A program made the translations under genes and the position numbers. From a virus, in IMG/VR virus record IMGVR_UViG_3300032053_000094, positions 1 to 55,923 of that record: a stretch of 55,923 nt of DNA; one strand, given 5' to 3'. Of this stretch, positions 1 to 7,130 are shown one piece after another. The notes below the pieces were generated by a model. It was not told where the DNA came from, did not search any database, and worked only from the letters and a program-made list of their open reading frames with translations. How positions within the stretch are numbered: position 1 is the stretch's first letter; each line of letters begins with the position of its first letter.

Positions 1-251
1 ATTATTTTACCGAAGATAATGTTTTTAAACTAAACGGAAATATCTACTCAATAGATGATACATGTAAAGTAAATAGAAACGATATATCTGATGGAATTAA
101 CAATGGTGATGATGTTATAATTAAAATAGATAGTTCTTTCTTGGTTGCAGTTATAATACCAAGAAGTTTAGAAACCAAACTAAAAAACGCAATTGATAAT
201 GAAGATTATGAATTAGCAAAAACAATAAATGATAAAATTAAAAATAAGTAA
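1..251 (+). CDS. 3' end of a CDS with a UVR-like C-terminal helix pair
   Basis: An open frame enters from the left edge (first complete codon at position 3) and ends at TAA 249-251, leaving 82 residues. The last part, with the string EDYELAKTINDKI, resembles the UVR motif found in UvrB and ClpC/McsA-type proteins, a short helical hairpin used for protein-protein contact. No intein N-fragment is visible in these residues. It is the first gene of a run of three closely spaced plus-strand genes ending with the ClpC-like half. The main domain lies outside the window, so no function is given. Confidence 0.7.
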   Translation, partial: YFTEDNVFKLNGNIYSIDDTCKVNRNDISDGINNGDDVIIKIDSSFLVAVIIPRSLETKLKNAIDNEDYELAKTINDKIKNK

Positions 252-252
252 A

Positions 253-417
253 ATGGAAAATTTAACGATTAAAATCACTATTAGTGATAATGAAAAAGAA
301 ATAAAAGTTTCAAACATTAATGTGAACGATTATCAAAAAACTAAAGACTTACATGGTATCTCTTTAGTTGATGAAATGGTTGGTGAATTACTATCTAGAA
401 TCGAAGCGGAAAAATAA
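253..417 (+). CDS. 54-aa hypothetical protein
   Basis: The ATG at 253 follows the upstream stop by one base. An in-frame ATG at 229 would overlap the upstream gene and is less likely. The product is an acidic 54-residue protein beginning MENLTIKITISDNEKEIKV, with alternating charged and aliphatic residues suggesting two beta strands and a C-terminal helix (LVDEMVGELLSRIEAEK). No family was recognised. It lies between a UVR-containing gene and the ClpC-like half and is probably co-transcribed with both. Confidence 0.65.
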   Translation: MENLTIKITISDNEKEIKVSNINVNDYQKTKDLHGISLVDEMVGELLSRIEAEK

Positions 418-441
418 TAACTTTACAAAAAATAAAATAAA

Positions 442-1704
442 ATGAGTAGAATAGAAGAAATTAAAAAAAGAGTTGATAAATCAGATAATGTTTTATTATT
501 TGATAAACATGAATTAGATTCTTTAAAAAAGATTACTAAAACAACCAAAATTAGCGAGTATGAAGTTTTAACGGATGATGGTTTTATTGATATAGAAGCA
601 TTGCATGAGACAATACCATATGAAGTATATCATCTTAAATTAAGTGATGGAAAAGAGCTTAAATGTGCTGATAACCATATTGTATTTGTTTCTGAATATC
701 ATGAAACTACTTCTGAACCAATTGGTTTAATCGAAGTATTTGTTAAAGATTTACAAATGGGTTCGTTTGTTATGGTATCAGATAATAATGGTAACCTAAC
801 AGAATCAGAAGTTATTGAAGTAACCAATTTAGGTTATGAAGAGATAATGTATGACCTTGAATTAAAAGAAGGTTCTAATAGACGATATTATACTAATGGA
901 ATTTTAAGTCATAACACATACCTTGCAAAACAACTGGCAAAAGAAATTTTTGGTAGTGAGGAAGCATTAATACGTATGGATATGTCAGAATATCAAGAAA
1001 AACATACGGTATCCCGTTTAGTTGGTGCTCCTCCAGGATATGTCGGATATGATGAGGGTGGACAATTAACTGAACAAGTTAAGAATAAACCATACTCAGT
1101 AATATTGTTTGATGAGATTGAAAAGGCAAATAAAGATATATTTTCAGCTCTACTTCAAATGTTAGATGATGGTCATATGACAGATGGTTTAGGTCGTAAA
1201 ATTAATTTTAAAAATTGCATCATTATTATGACATCTAATCTTGGTATTAAAAAAATGCAAGATTTTGGAAATGGTGTTGGATTTACAAATGCAAATAACG
1301 TATTTGCAAATGAAGAATTAAGAAAAGACACACTTCAAAAAGAACTTAAAAAATTCTTTTCTCCTGAATTCTTAAACCGTATTGATGATATTGTTGTTTT
1401 CAATTCTTTGAAACAAAATGATGTTGATAAAATTGTGAAAATTGAAATAGAAAAACTAAAAACAAGATTAGACGGTATCAACTATTTCATAACATTTGAT
1501 AAGTCAATTCAAGAAATGATATCAAAAGTAGGTTTCGATGAAATGTATGGTGCAAGACCATTAAAAAGAGCAATCCAGGATAAGGTTGAAGATTTTATAT
1601 CTGAAGAAGTTCTTAAAGGTAATATTAAAGAGTACACAAAATATACCTTAAAAACTACTGATGGTGAAACATTGCAAGTGTCTAAAAATAAAAAAGGGAG
1701 TTAA
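442..1704 (+). CDS. ClpC-like AAA+ C-terminal half preceded by the C-part of a split intein
   Basis: 420 residues. Residues ~36-158 look like an intein C-part: a block-B-like segment KCADNHIVF with His79 and a C-terminal block YYTNGILSHN ending in His157-Asn158, followed by Thr159 as the +1 residue. Thr159 is the Thr of a D2 Walker A (GVGK|T), after which the sequence is a Clp D2 domain: pore loop GYVGY 199-203, Walker B DE 224-225, VGF 279-281, arginine finger SPEFLNR (Arg313) and sensor-2 GARPLKR. No Cys1 block and no N-extein GVGK precede it, so the missing half must come from a separate gene. Layout and motifs resemble atypically split (AceL/VidaL-type) inteins, where a short N-intein is encoded elsewhere. 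The VGF loop matches the ClpP-docking loop position of ClpC and argues against ClpB. A decayed intein is the alternative. Confidence 0.85.
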   Translation: MSRIEEIKKRVDKSDNVLLFDKHELDSLKKITKTTKISEYEVLTDDGFIDIEALHETIPYEVYHLKLSDGKELKCADNHIVFVSEYHETTSEPIGLIEVFVKDLQMGSFVMVSDNNGNLTESEVIEVTNLGYEEIMYDLELKEGSNRRYYTNGILSHNTYLAKQLAKEIFGSEEALIRMDMSEYQEKHTVSRLVGAPPGYVGYDEGGQLTEQVKNKPYSVILFDEIEKANKDIFSALLQMLDDGHMTDGLGRKINFKNCIIIMTSNLGIKKMQDFGNGVGFTNANNVFANEELRKDTLQKELKKFFSPEFLNRIDDIVVFNSLKQNDVDKIVKIEIEKLKTRLDGINYFITFDKSIQEMISKVGFDEMYGARPLKRAIQDKVEDFISEEVLKGNIKEYTKYTLKTTDGETLQVSKNKKGS

Positions 1705-1717
1705 TCTCCCTTTTTTA
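1690..1717. terminator. Bidirectional intrinsic terminator
   Basis: A/T-flanked hairpin: AAAAAGGGAG, TTAAT, CTCCCTTTTTT. It overlaps the last codons of the ClpC-like gene and serves this gene and the convergent minus-strand gene ending at 1719. Confidence 0.8.
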
Positions 1718-1718
1718 T

Positions 1719-2981
1719 TTATTGATACCCATGTATATTTCTTAAAAACATGTCCAAATCTTTAAAATACTGATTATCTCTAGTTATCGCTACATTTTGT
1801 TCGGTTTTAATGAACCAAGTATCTGATATTAATGTTCCATTTTCATATAACTTACCAAAACCAGGTATTACAAACCACTCTCCATTTTTTTTACCTGTTG
1901 TTTCTGTATTTGAACCGCTTGATTCATAACATAATATTTTTTCTCCTTTTGGTAATTTAATTTCAAAAACATTTCTTCCTGTAATATATTGTTTACCTAT
2001 GATTTTTATTTTTGTTTGGTCAAATGGTTCACCTTTATATCTATCACACATATTGGTCAATTGTCTAAGGAATACGTATTGTCTATTCATTAAATCATCA
2101 GGAAGTTCATTAGGTATTGTGTCTACTCTCCAATTTTCTCTTAAATCTATTGGTGGTATTTCCTCCAAATGAATCTCAGGAATATCTTTTTCAATAATAT
2201 TTAGAATTTTTTTTCTAAACTCTGTTCCGTCCGACAATTTTCTTGGGAGTTTATTCAAATTATCATTTAGTCCTGTTTCATGTCCACTAACATGACCTTT
2301 TATAAACCAATCTAAATATGTTACTGGTGTCTCATAACCTGTTTCTGAAACAAAATACATTATTTGTTTATTGGTTTTTGGGTCCCATTTAAACGTGTAG
2401 TTTTCTGTGTTAAAAGTAGAACTTAAAAAAGTCTCTAATTCATCTTTTACTTTTTTATCTTTTATTGTACTTTCAACTCTATTAGATAGAACATCTTTTA
2501 ATGTTATCTTAAGATTATTTTTTGGAGTTACTTTTATATTAGGTTTAATTTTTTTTAACGTCTCAAATTCATTTCTTATATTTTTTCCAAAAAGTCTTTC
2601 AATGGAATTAAGACCTTCCTCATTTGTTGATTTTAAATTGTAAATTTCCTCAATCTTTTTTTCCCAAGTTTTTGTAAACTCTTTAGCAAAATTTCTATTT
2701 ATATTTGAAATATTTAAAATTAAATTTAATAATTTACGACTACCCCCAACTCCTTCTGACCCACATTGAGTTATGTATTTTTCTAAGTTTTTTTCAATTG
2801 TTTGTTCATTTTTTGGTAAAAGATTTCTAATAAAATTTCCAACTTTTGAATCTTCCAAATATTTTAATATTCGTTCTGATGCTAATTCAAAATTTTGTTC
2901 AACTAATACTATATTTTTAGTTACTGAATAGTTTTGATATTGAGATAAGATTTCTTTTTTTTCTTGTTCTGATATTATCAT
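1719..2981 (-). CDS. Tagged phage protein paralogous to the N-terminal region of the 670-aa protein at 19116-21128
   Basis: 420 residues, start MIISEQEKKEILSQYQ, an N-terminal peptide of the kind shared by many genes here. Residues ~60-160 align by eye with ~45-145 of the protein at 19116-21128: both have GG-R-LL, N..FA..F...WE.K.E, then (E)EGL..IE..FG.NI..EFE. The C-terminal part (KLPKGEKILCYES, WFVIPGFGKLYENGTLI) looks beta-rich. No enzyme motif was found. An ATAAATAT element (coding strand ATATTTAT) lies 16 nt upstream at 2997-3004. Probably a virion-associated protein, by inference from the tag, promoter and paralog. Confidence 0.75.
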   Translation of the reverse strand: MIISEQEKKEILSQYQNYSVTKNIVLVEQNFELASERILKYLEDSKVGNFIRNLLPKNEQTIEKNLEKYITQCGSEGVGGSRKLLNLILNISNINRNFAKEFTKTWEKKIEEIYNLKSTNEEGLNSIERLFGKNIRNEFETLKKIKPNIKVTPKNNLKITLKDVLSNRVESTIKDKKVKDELETFLSSTFNTENYTFKWDPKTNKQIMYFVSETGYETPVTYLDWFIKGHVSGHETGLNDNLNKLPRKLSDGTEFRKKILNIIEKDIPEIHLEEIPPIDLRENWRVDTIPNELPDDLMNRQYVFLRQLTNMCDRYKGEPFDQTKIKIIGKQYITGRNVFEIKLPKGEKILCYESSGSNTETTGKKNGEWFVIPGFGKLYENGTLISDTWFIKTEQNVAITRDNQYFKDLDMFLRNIHGYQ

Positions 2982-2996
2982 TAGAGACTTTTAATC

Positions 2997-3004
2997 ATAA
3001 ATAT
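2997..3004 (-). promoter_or_regulatory. TATTTAT-type (putative late) element
   Basis: Coding-strand ATATTTAT 16 nt upstream of the start at 2981. Confidence 0.5.
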
Positions 3005-3834
3005 TACCAATTTGTAAATGAGTCTGATTTTTCTAATGTCTTATGATACTTTTGATACCCCAATAACTCAATCATTTTCTTACCCATTTCAATTCCGTTA
3101 AAAGTATCCTCAACAACAACGTATTCATTTTTTGTATGATAGTCATAATAACCTATTGAAAAATTAATACATGAAAAATCAAACTTAGCTTTTAGTGCAT
3201 ATACATCAGTATAAGGATGTCTCATGTATTGACGTTTTTCATTCATATTCTCATTTAAAATTTTATCACATTTTTGAAAAAATTCGCTATCTCTATCAAA
3301 TAATTTTGTACCAAAACAAGTTTCAGTAATCATCCAGTTTTCAGGTGCGTCGAATTGAATTGCATACCCCACATTTGTAAAAAAACTTGGTTCGGCTTTC
3401 TTAGAACCATGACAACCTGTTTCCTCAGAAACAAAAAAAGCGGCTTTAAGATTCGGTAGTTCCTTTAACAATTCCAAACAAGCGAATACACCACATTTGT
3501 CATCACCACCAATTCCTGTGGGTTTTCCTTCGTCATTATAAGCTTTCAGGGATAATTTGAGTTCACCATGTGCATTAGGTTTCATCTCCTCAACAACATT
3601 AATTGTATCTATTCTATGGACTGTATCCGTGTGAGCAATTACGCAAGGGAAGATAAAATCATCAGGTAAATCACCAGTTTGTTTGATGGCATACACATTA
3701 AGATATTCATCAACATAATGTTCAATTTTATTCTCATGTAACCAATCTGAAATAAATTGAACCATTCTGTCTTCTTCGTATGTAACGGTGGGGACTGATA
3801 AAATTTCTTTTAATAACTCTAAATTTCTTGACAT
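3004..3834 (-). CDS. M20-like zinc peptidase
   Basis: 276 residues with the di-zinc peptidase signature in order: AHTDTVH (His68, Asp70), GGDDKCG (Asp111), SEETGCHGS (Glu137-Glu138), FDAPE (Asp162) and a late His in YYDYHTKNEY (His233). This matches the metal-ligand and catalytic pattern of M20/M28/M42 exopeptidases (tripeptidase or carboxypeptidase types). It is shorter than cellular PepT (about 400 residues) and appears to lack most of the dimerisation domain. All predicted ligands are present, so it is probably active and cytoplasmic. It might finish the degradation of peptides from the phage ClpP. The upstream sequence TTACCTTTA is close to the host-type TAnnTTTG box. Confidence 0.85.
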   Translation of the reverse strand: MSRNLELLKEILSVPTVTYEEDRMVQFISDWLHENKIEHYVDEYLNVYAIKQTGDLPDDFIFPCVIAHTDTVHRIDTINVVEEMKPNAHGELKLSLKAYNDEGKPTGIGGDDKCGVFACLELLKELPNLKAAFFVSEETGCHGSKKAEPSFFTNVGYAIQFDAPENWMITETCFGTKLFDRDSEFFQKCDKILNENMNEKRQYMRHPYTDVYALKAKFDFSCINFSIGYYDYHTKNEYVVVEDTFNGIEMGKKMIELLGYQKYHKTLEKSDSFTNW

Positions 3835-3875
3835 TTTATATATTTTTTATAAAGGTAAGAAATTAATTTGACATA

Positions 3876-4904
3876 TTAAAATAATTCTGGGTGGTATAAG
3901 AATAAATTAAACCTTTCCAACGATAAACTACCTTTTTTGAAATCTTGAGTCATTTTTTTCTTATATTCAAAAATAATTTCATTTGTTTCTGGATTAACAC
4001 CATTAATTTTAAACATAATATTTTTATCTTTGGGTAAATCATACCAAACATTTGATTTGTACTTATACTTCTCTAAAGTTTCTCTAATTTTTTTATAATC
4101 CTCAATGTTTTTAAATCTGTCGGACTCTAATAACTCATCTTTAATTTTTTCTAAATTCCATGTTACGGTTCTGTTAAAACTGGCATCATCAAACTTGTCT
4201 TGGTAATTATACTCATAATAATCACTGTAGGTATTGTCCTCAATCCCTTTATCTTTACCTAACTTTTTTAGTATTTCATAAATGTCAGATGATTTATCAT
4301 CAAACCTATCATATATTTTTATTAACGTATCTACAGTAGTGTAATATTTGTAAAAACAACTATCACCTGCCTGATAAATCCCATCCCCCATAAAAATATC
4401 ACATAAGTCCTTTCTAACCGCTTCCTTCATGGTGTTCTCAATAGCGTTATCCATCTCACCTGTATAATCACCAACAATTATGTCAATTCTATTATGAAAT
4501 GTTTCATCCATAAATCTACAAAACTGAATCAATTGATTATAGTCCTCTAAATCTAATTCAGGTAAGAGATATTGTTTAATTTCCTCAAATATTTCTTTGT
4601 TCTCATCATTAAAATAGTTATACAAATAACCTTCTCTCCAATCATCTGCTGCAGTATAACTATCATACCACTCCATACCACCATAGTATGAAAAAATTCT
4701 AGATAAATCAGTGACTTTATATTCATCAAAACCAAATAACTTAAAATATTCTGAATCATCCTCAAATTTTAACACCATAATACCATTATCCCTAAGGTCA
4801 AAAATCATATCGTCTTTAATATGAACCGCACTAAGTGCTCCCTGATTAAACATATGAAGTTGCATATACAACCAATCTTCTTTCGCTTCTCGGATAATTC
4901 TCAT
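3876..4904 (-). CDS. Hypothetical acidic 342-aa phage protein
   Basis: 342 residues, acidic and rich in Tyr, Asp and Glu, start MRIIREAKEDWLYMQ. No known domain recognised. The DLSRIF segment followed by an aromatic-rich D/W/Y stretch and an ENKEIFEEIK helix recalls DLSSIF and PENVKKLKEII in the 325-aa protein at 52462-53439, so the two may be distant paralogs. A coding-strand GGTATTTATATT lies about 25 nt upstream of the ATG, consistent with late transcription. Divergent from the tmRNA. Confidence 0.7.
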   Translation of the reverse strand: MRIIREAKEDWLYMQLHMFNQGALSAVHIKDDMIFDLRDNGIMVLKFEDDSEYFKLFGFDEYKVTDLSRIFSYYGGMEWYDSYTAADDWREGYLYNYFNDENKEIFEEIKQYLLPELDLEDYNQLIQFCRFMDETFHNRIDIIVGDYTGEMDNAIENTMKEAVRKDLCDIFMGDGIYQAGDSCFYKYYTTVDTLIKIYDRFDDKSSDIYEILKKLGKDKGIEDNTYSDYYEYNYQDKFDDASFNRTVTWNLEKIKDELLESDRFKNIEDYKKIRETLEKYKYKSNVWYDLPKDKNIMFKINGVNPETNEIIFEYKKKMTQDFKKGSLSLERFNLFLYHPELF

Positions 4905-4935
4905 AAACTGCTTTTTAATATAAATACCATTTTTG

Positions 4936-4966
4936 TTTGGAAACTAAATATTTATTCGTATCTTTG
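4936..4966 (+). promoter_or_regulatory. Bacteroidetes-type promoter of the tmRNA
   Basis: TTTG at 4936-4939, 19 nt spacer, TATCTTTG at 4959-4966: a perfect match to the Bacteroidetes vegetative promoter (TTTG - N19-21 - TAnnTTTG). The mature tmRNA 5' end is at 4988. Confidence 0.8.
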
Positions 4967-4987
4967 TTTAAGTTATTTGAAATTAAT

Positions 4988-5412
4988 GGGGTAGGTATAG
5001 GCATTTGATTTCAGATATCAGGGATAAATGGCACGTAGTCGGATGTCATCTACGACTTGAATCCACGGTGGTAAAATTTAAACGGCAACGTTTTGAACAA
5101 AATGTCTCTTGCTGGTCTTATTAGACAAGACGAGACAGTATCTGTAGCTTAATTGTTATGATACCTTCGGGTCGGGAAGCATACAACCTAGGAACAGCAG
5201 CTTCGTAAGGTTTGACATATACCAGTAAAATGTGTCGGGAGTGACGGGTCAGAGCTCTTTAAAATAATTCTGAGACCAAGTTGTTTGCAGGTGGGTTTCT
5301 CACATATATCAAACCTGATATTTCGGAACATTGAGAACTAATGTTGTACTAAACGTGTAGTCATTTATTGTTGAATCGGAAAGACCGCGGTTCGAATCCG
5401 CGCTACTCCACC
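4988..5412 (+). ncRNA. ssrA: tmRNA (trans-translation RNA), phage-encoded
   Basis: The 5' GGGGTAG (4988-4994) pairs over 7 bp with 3' CTACTCC (5403-5409). The 3' end has a canonical T-arm (GACCGCGGTTCGAATCCGCG) and A-CC, so the final A of CCA is not encoded. The interior contains an open frame ending at TAA 5150-5152, preceded from GCT 5111 by codons for AGLIRQDETVSVA, then many hairpin-forming segments as expected for pseudoknots. About 425 nt is longer than E. coli tmRNA (363 nt). The resume codon is inferred; the tag could start one or two codons earlier. The tag ends SVA rather than the common LAA. The RNA would rescue stalled ribosomes and tag nascent proteins for proteolysis; a phage ClpP and a ClpC-like protein lie nearby. 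Own host-type promoter upstream and hairpin terminator downstream. Confidence 0.88.
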
Positions 5413-5421
5413 TCCACAATC

Positions 5422-5460
5422 AAATCCCGTCATCTCCATTAAATTTGACGGGATTTTTTA
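5422..5460. terminator. tmRNA terminator overlapping the end of the HNH gene
   Basis: 11-bp stem AAATCCCGTCA (5422-5432) / TGACGGGATTT (5446-5456) followed by TTTTA. The HNH reading frame on the other strand ends inside this hairpin (stop at 5439), so the last six HNH codons are part of the stem. Confidence 0.8.
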
Positions 5461-5996
5461 TTCATATTTTCACATATAATTTTACATAATTCCCAAACCT
5501 CTTCATCAGTCATAGTGTTTTTCATATAGTTGATTGATTTGGAAACCCATCTTATATTACCTTTTTCATATCCTTTATTACTATCTATTCTATCTAATGA
5601 TGCGGAGTATATTTGACTTGGTTTGTCTTTACTATAAGACATAAGTTCTAATTTAACACCCGAATAATAACATACACCACTTTGTATATTCCACAACTCT
5701 TTCAAGTCCTCTATGGTTATGTTATAATTTTTGTCTCTTTTTTTTATGGTTCTAAAATGATAATTAAATCCTGTATTTTCGCTTCTTCTATTGTTTGAAT
5801 GTTGAGTAATATCGTATTTGTTTTCTATATTTAGTAAGTGTTTACAATTATTTATACCAACACAAACTCTAGAACAAAAATTATTTCTACCCAATTTTTC
5901 ATTCCTTTTAATTTCCGATAATGGTTTTTCAAATTCAACACCGCAATTATTACAGGTACATTTACCCATTTTTCTATCGTAATTTCTTATTCTCAT
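5439..5996 (-). CDS. HNH homing-type endonuclease with N-terminal zinc finger
   Basis: 185 residues. N-terminal CTCNNCGVEF and FCSRVCVG give a four-Cys zinc knuckle (~13-45). The C-terminal half has CYYSGV, then SLDRIDSNKGYEKGNIRWV, the HNH/ICE-like endonuclease signature of free-standing phage homing enzymes. Expected to cut dsDNA and promote its own spread. It sits immediately 3' of the tmRNA on the opposite strand and its end overlaps the tmRNA terminator, so the tmRNA locus may be its insertion site. Coding-strand CATATTTATATA is about 20 nt upstream of the ATG. Confidence 0.85.
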   Translation of the reverse strand: MRIRNYDRKMGKCTCNNCGVEFEKPLSEIKRNEKLGRNNFCSRVCVGINNCKHLLNIENKYDITQHSNNRRSENTGFNYHFRTIKKRDKNYNITIEDLKELWNIQSGVCYYSGVKLELMSYSKDKPSQIYSASLDRIDSNKGYEKGNIRWVSKSINYMKNTMTDEEVWELCKIICENMNKKSRQI

Positions 5997-6093
5997 ATCT
6001 TTTATATATAAATATGTGGATGTTAGGGAAAAGATTGTGGAGACGGGAAAATTTCTTTTTTTTAACTATTTGACATTTTTGTTAGATTAAACT

Positions 6094-6101
6094 ATATTTA
6101 T
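6094..6101 (+). promoter_or_regulatory. TATTTAT-type element
   Basis: ATATTTAT, 43 nt upstream of the lipoprotein start at 6145. Confidence 0.45.
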
Positions 6102-6144
6102 AATCTGAAACAATAAATAAATACCATTAAAAAAAACAGACAAA

Positions 6145-6327
6145 ATGAAAAAAGTATTTTTGGCTTTAACAGTAGCAACTGTGTTAGCATCTTGCGGAGG
6201 TAGTACAACTGGAACAGAATCAACTTGCGACACATGTGTAGTAAAAACAGATTCAACTGTTGTTGTTATTGACACCACTAAAGTGGTAGATACTACTAAA
6301 ACAGTAGAAGTGAAAGAAGTTAAGTAA
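6145..6327 (+). CDS. Small Thr/Val-rich lipoprotein
   Basis: 60 residues: signal peptide MKKVFLALTVATVLASC with lipobox LASC (lipidated Cys17), then CGGS and a Thr/Val/Asp-rich repetitive tail (DTTKVVDTTKTVEVKEVK). Predicted outer- or inner-membrane lipoprotein. Possible roles are lysis (o-spanin-like) or superinfection exclusion; the sequence does not decide between them. The nearby minus-strand M23-like gene fits envelope attack. A terminator follows directly. Confidence 0.75.
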   Translation: MKKVFLALTVATVLASCGGSTTGTESTCDTCVVKTDSTVVVIDTTKVVDTTKTVEVKEVK

Positions 6328-6353
6328 TTTTTATTACGGACTTTAAAATTCTT

Positions 6354-6379
6354 AAAAACCCTCAATGAGGGTTTTTTTT
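6354..6379. terminator. Bidirectional terminator
   Basis: AAAAACCCTC - AAT - GAGGGTTTTTTTTT between the convergent lipoprotein and M23-like genes. Confidence 0.85.
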
Positions 6380-7071
6380 TATCTAATTCTTTTCATCATA
6401 TCTGATAAAGCGGTCATAAAACCAACAAACTTATCTTCGGCAACATCTATTAGGTCTTTAATTTTTTTACCTCCAAACTCCGAATTTAATATTTTATCTA
6501 ATAATGATTCTTCTTTTTCTTGGGACCCTGAAGTACTACCAAAAGAACTTAATGGAGAACCTGGAGTTATTGTCACACCATTACATTTTATTTTACCGTC
6601 ATTTGTTAAAAATTCTTTAATATCGTGACCATCTTCAATACCTATGTGTACGTGGTCATAACTACTATTTGGAAAATCCATAACATATCCTAAAAGTTGT
6701 CCGCACTTTACATGGTCACCTTCTTTAACAGTTGTATCTTTTAAATGGGTATAATAAACATCGGGAAGTCCGTTATCGCTATCTACAGTAAATCCAGCAC
6801 CGAATAATGTTTTACCTTGAGTATGAACAGGAATTGGTCCGTAATTTTTAAAAGTTACTAATTTACCATCGGCAATTGCATAAACAGGTGTACCAATTTG
6901 TGTTGGTATATCCCAAGCATTTCCGCTTTGCCATCCTTTTTGTCCATTGTGACCACCACTTCTTGGTATTGACACTTTAGGTCCACCAAAAAGAGTATCA
7001 CTAGATGAAAGAATTTGTTCTGACATTAATTCTTTAACCCTTAAAATTTCTTGTTGTACTTTTTGTTCCAT
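6379..7071 (-). CDS. M23 (LytM/DD-endopeptidase)-like protein with N-terminal tag
   Basis: 230 residues. N-terminal leader EILRVKELMSEQ matches the shared tag class. The M23 fold runs from ~45 to 155: GNAWDIPTQIGTPVYA, ADGKLV, YYTHL, GDHVKCGQLLGYV and HVHIGIE. The His-x-His of the second metal motif is intact, but the first motif, normally HxxxD, reads GNAWD with Gly where the His ligand belongs. Either another residue supplies the ligand or the protein is a non-catalytic cell-wall binder or LytM-type regulator. Tag plus upstream coding-strand ATATTTAT (7078-7085) suggest a virion-associated wall-degrading or wall-binding protein. Confidence 0.8.
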   Translation of the reverse strand: MEQKVQQEILRVKELMSEQILSSSDTLFGGPKVSIPRSGGHNGQKGWQSGNAWDIPTQIGTPVYAIADGKLVTFKNYGPIPVHTQGKTLFGAGFTVDSDNGLPDVYYTHLKDTTVKEGDHVKCGQLLGYVMDFPNSSYDHVHIGIEDGHDIKEFLTNDGKIKCNGVTITPGSPLSSFGSTSGSQEKEESLLDKILNSEFGGKKIKDLIDVAEDKFVGFMTALSDMMKRIR

Positions 7072-7077
7072 AATTTA

Positions 7078-7085
7078 ATAAATAT
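7078..7085 (-). promoter_or_regulatory. TATTTAT-type element
   Basis: Coding-strand ATATTTAT, 6 nt upstream of the start at 7071. Confidence 0.45.
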
Positions 7086-7109
7086 CTCGGTCTCATTTAA
7101 TGTGTTACA

Positions 7110-7117
7110 GTATTTAT
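7110..7117 (+). promoter_or_regulatory. TATTTAT-type element
   Basis: GTATTTAT, 13 nt upstream of the start at 7131; it also overlaps a literal TATAAATA. Confidence 0.45.
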
Positions 7118-7130
7118 AAATAAAAAACAA

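Noticed and set aside
442-915. Calling the ClpC-like gene a pseudogene because Walker A is incomplete
   Set aside because: The break coincides exactly with an intein/extein junction and C-terminal intein residues are intact, which fits a split intein better.
6087-6365. Minus-strand frame opposite the small lipoprotein
   Set aside because: Antisense of a signal-peptide gene with Thr/Val repeats; no start context and overlaps both terminator and lipobox region.
7110-7124. Literal T4-type TATAAATA late promoter
   Set aside because: Occurs at a few sites only by overlap with TATTTATAAATA; the consistent core across genes is TATTTAT on the coding strand.
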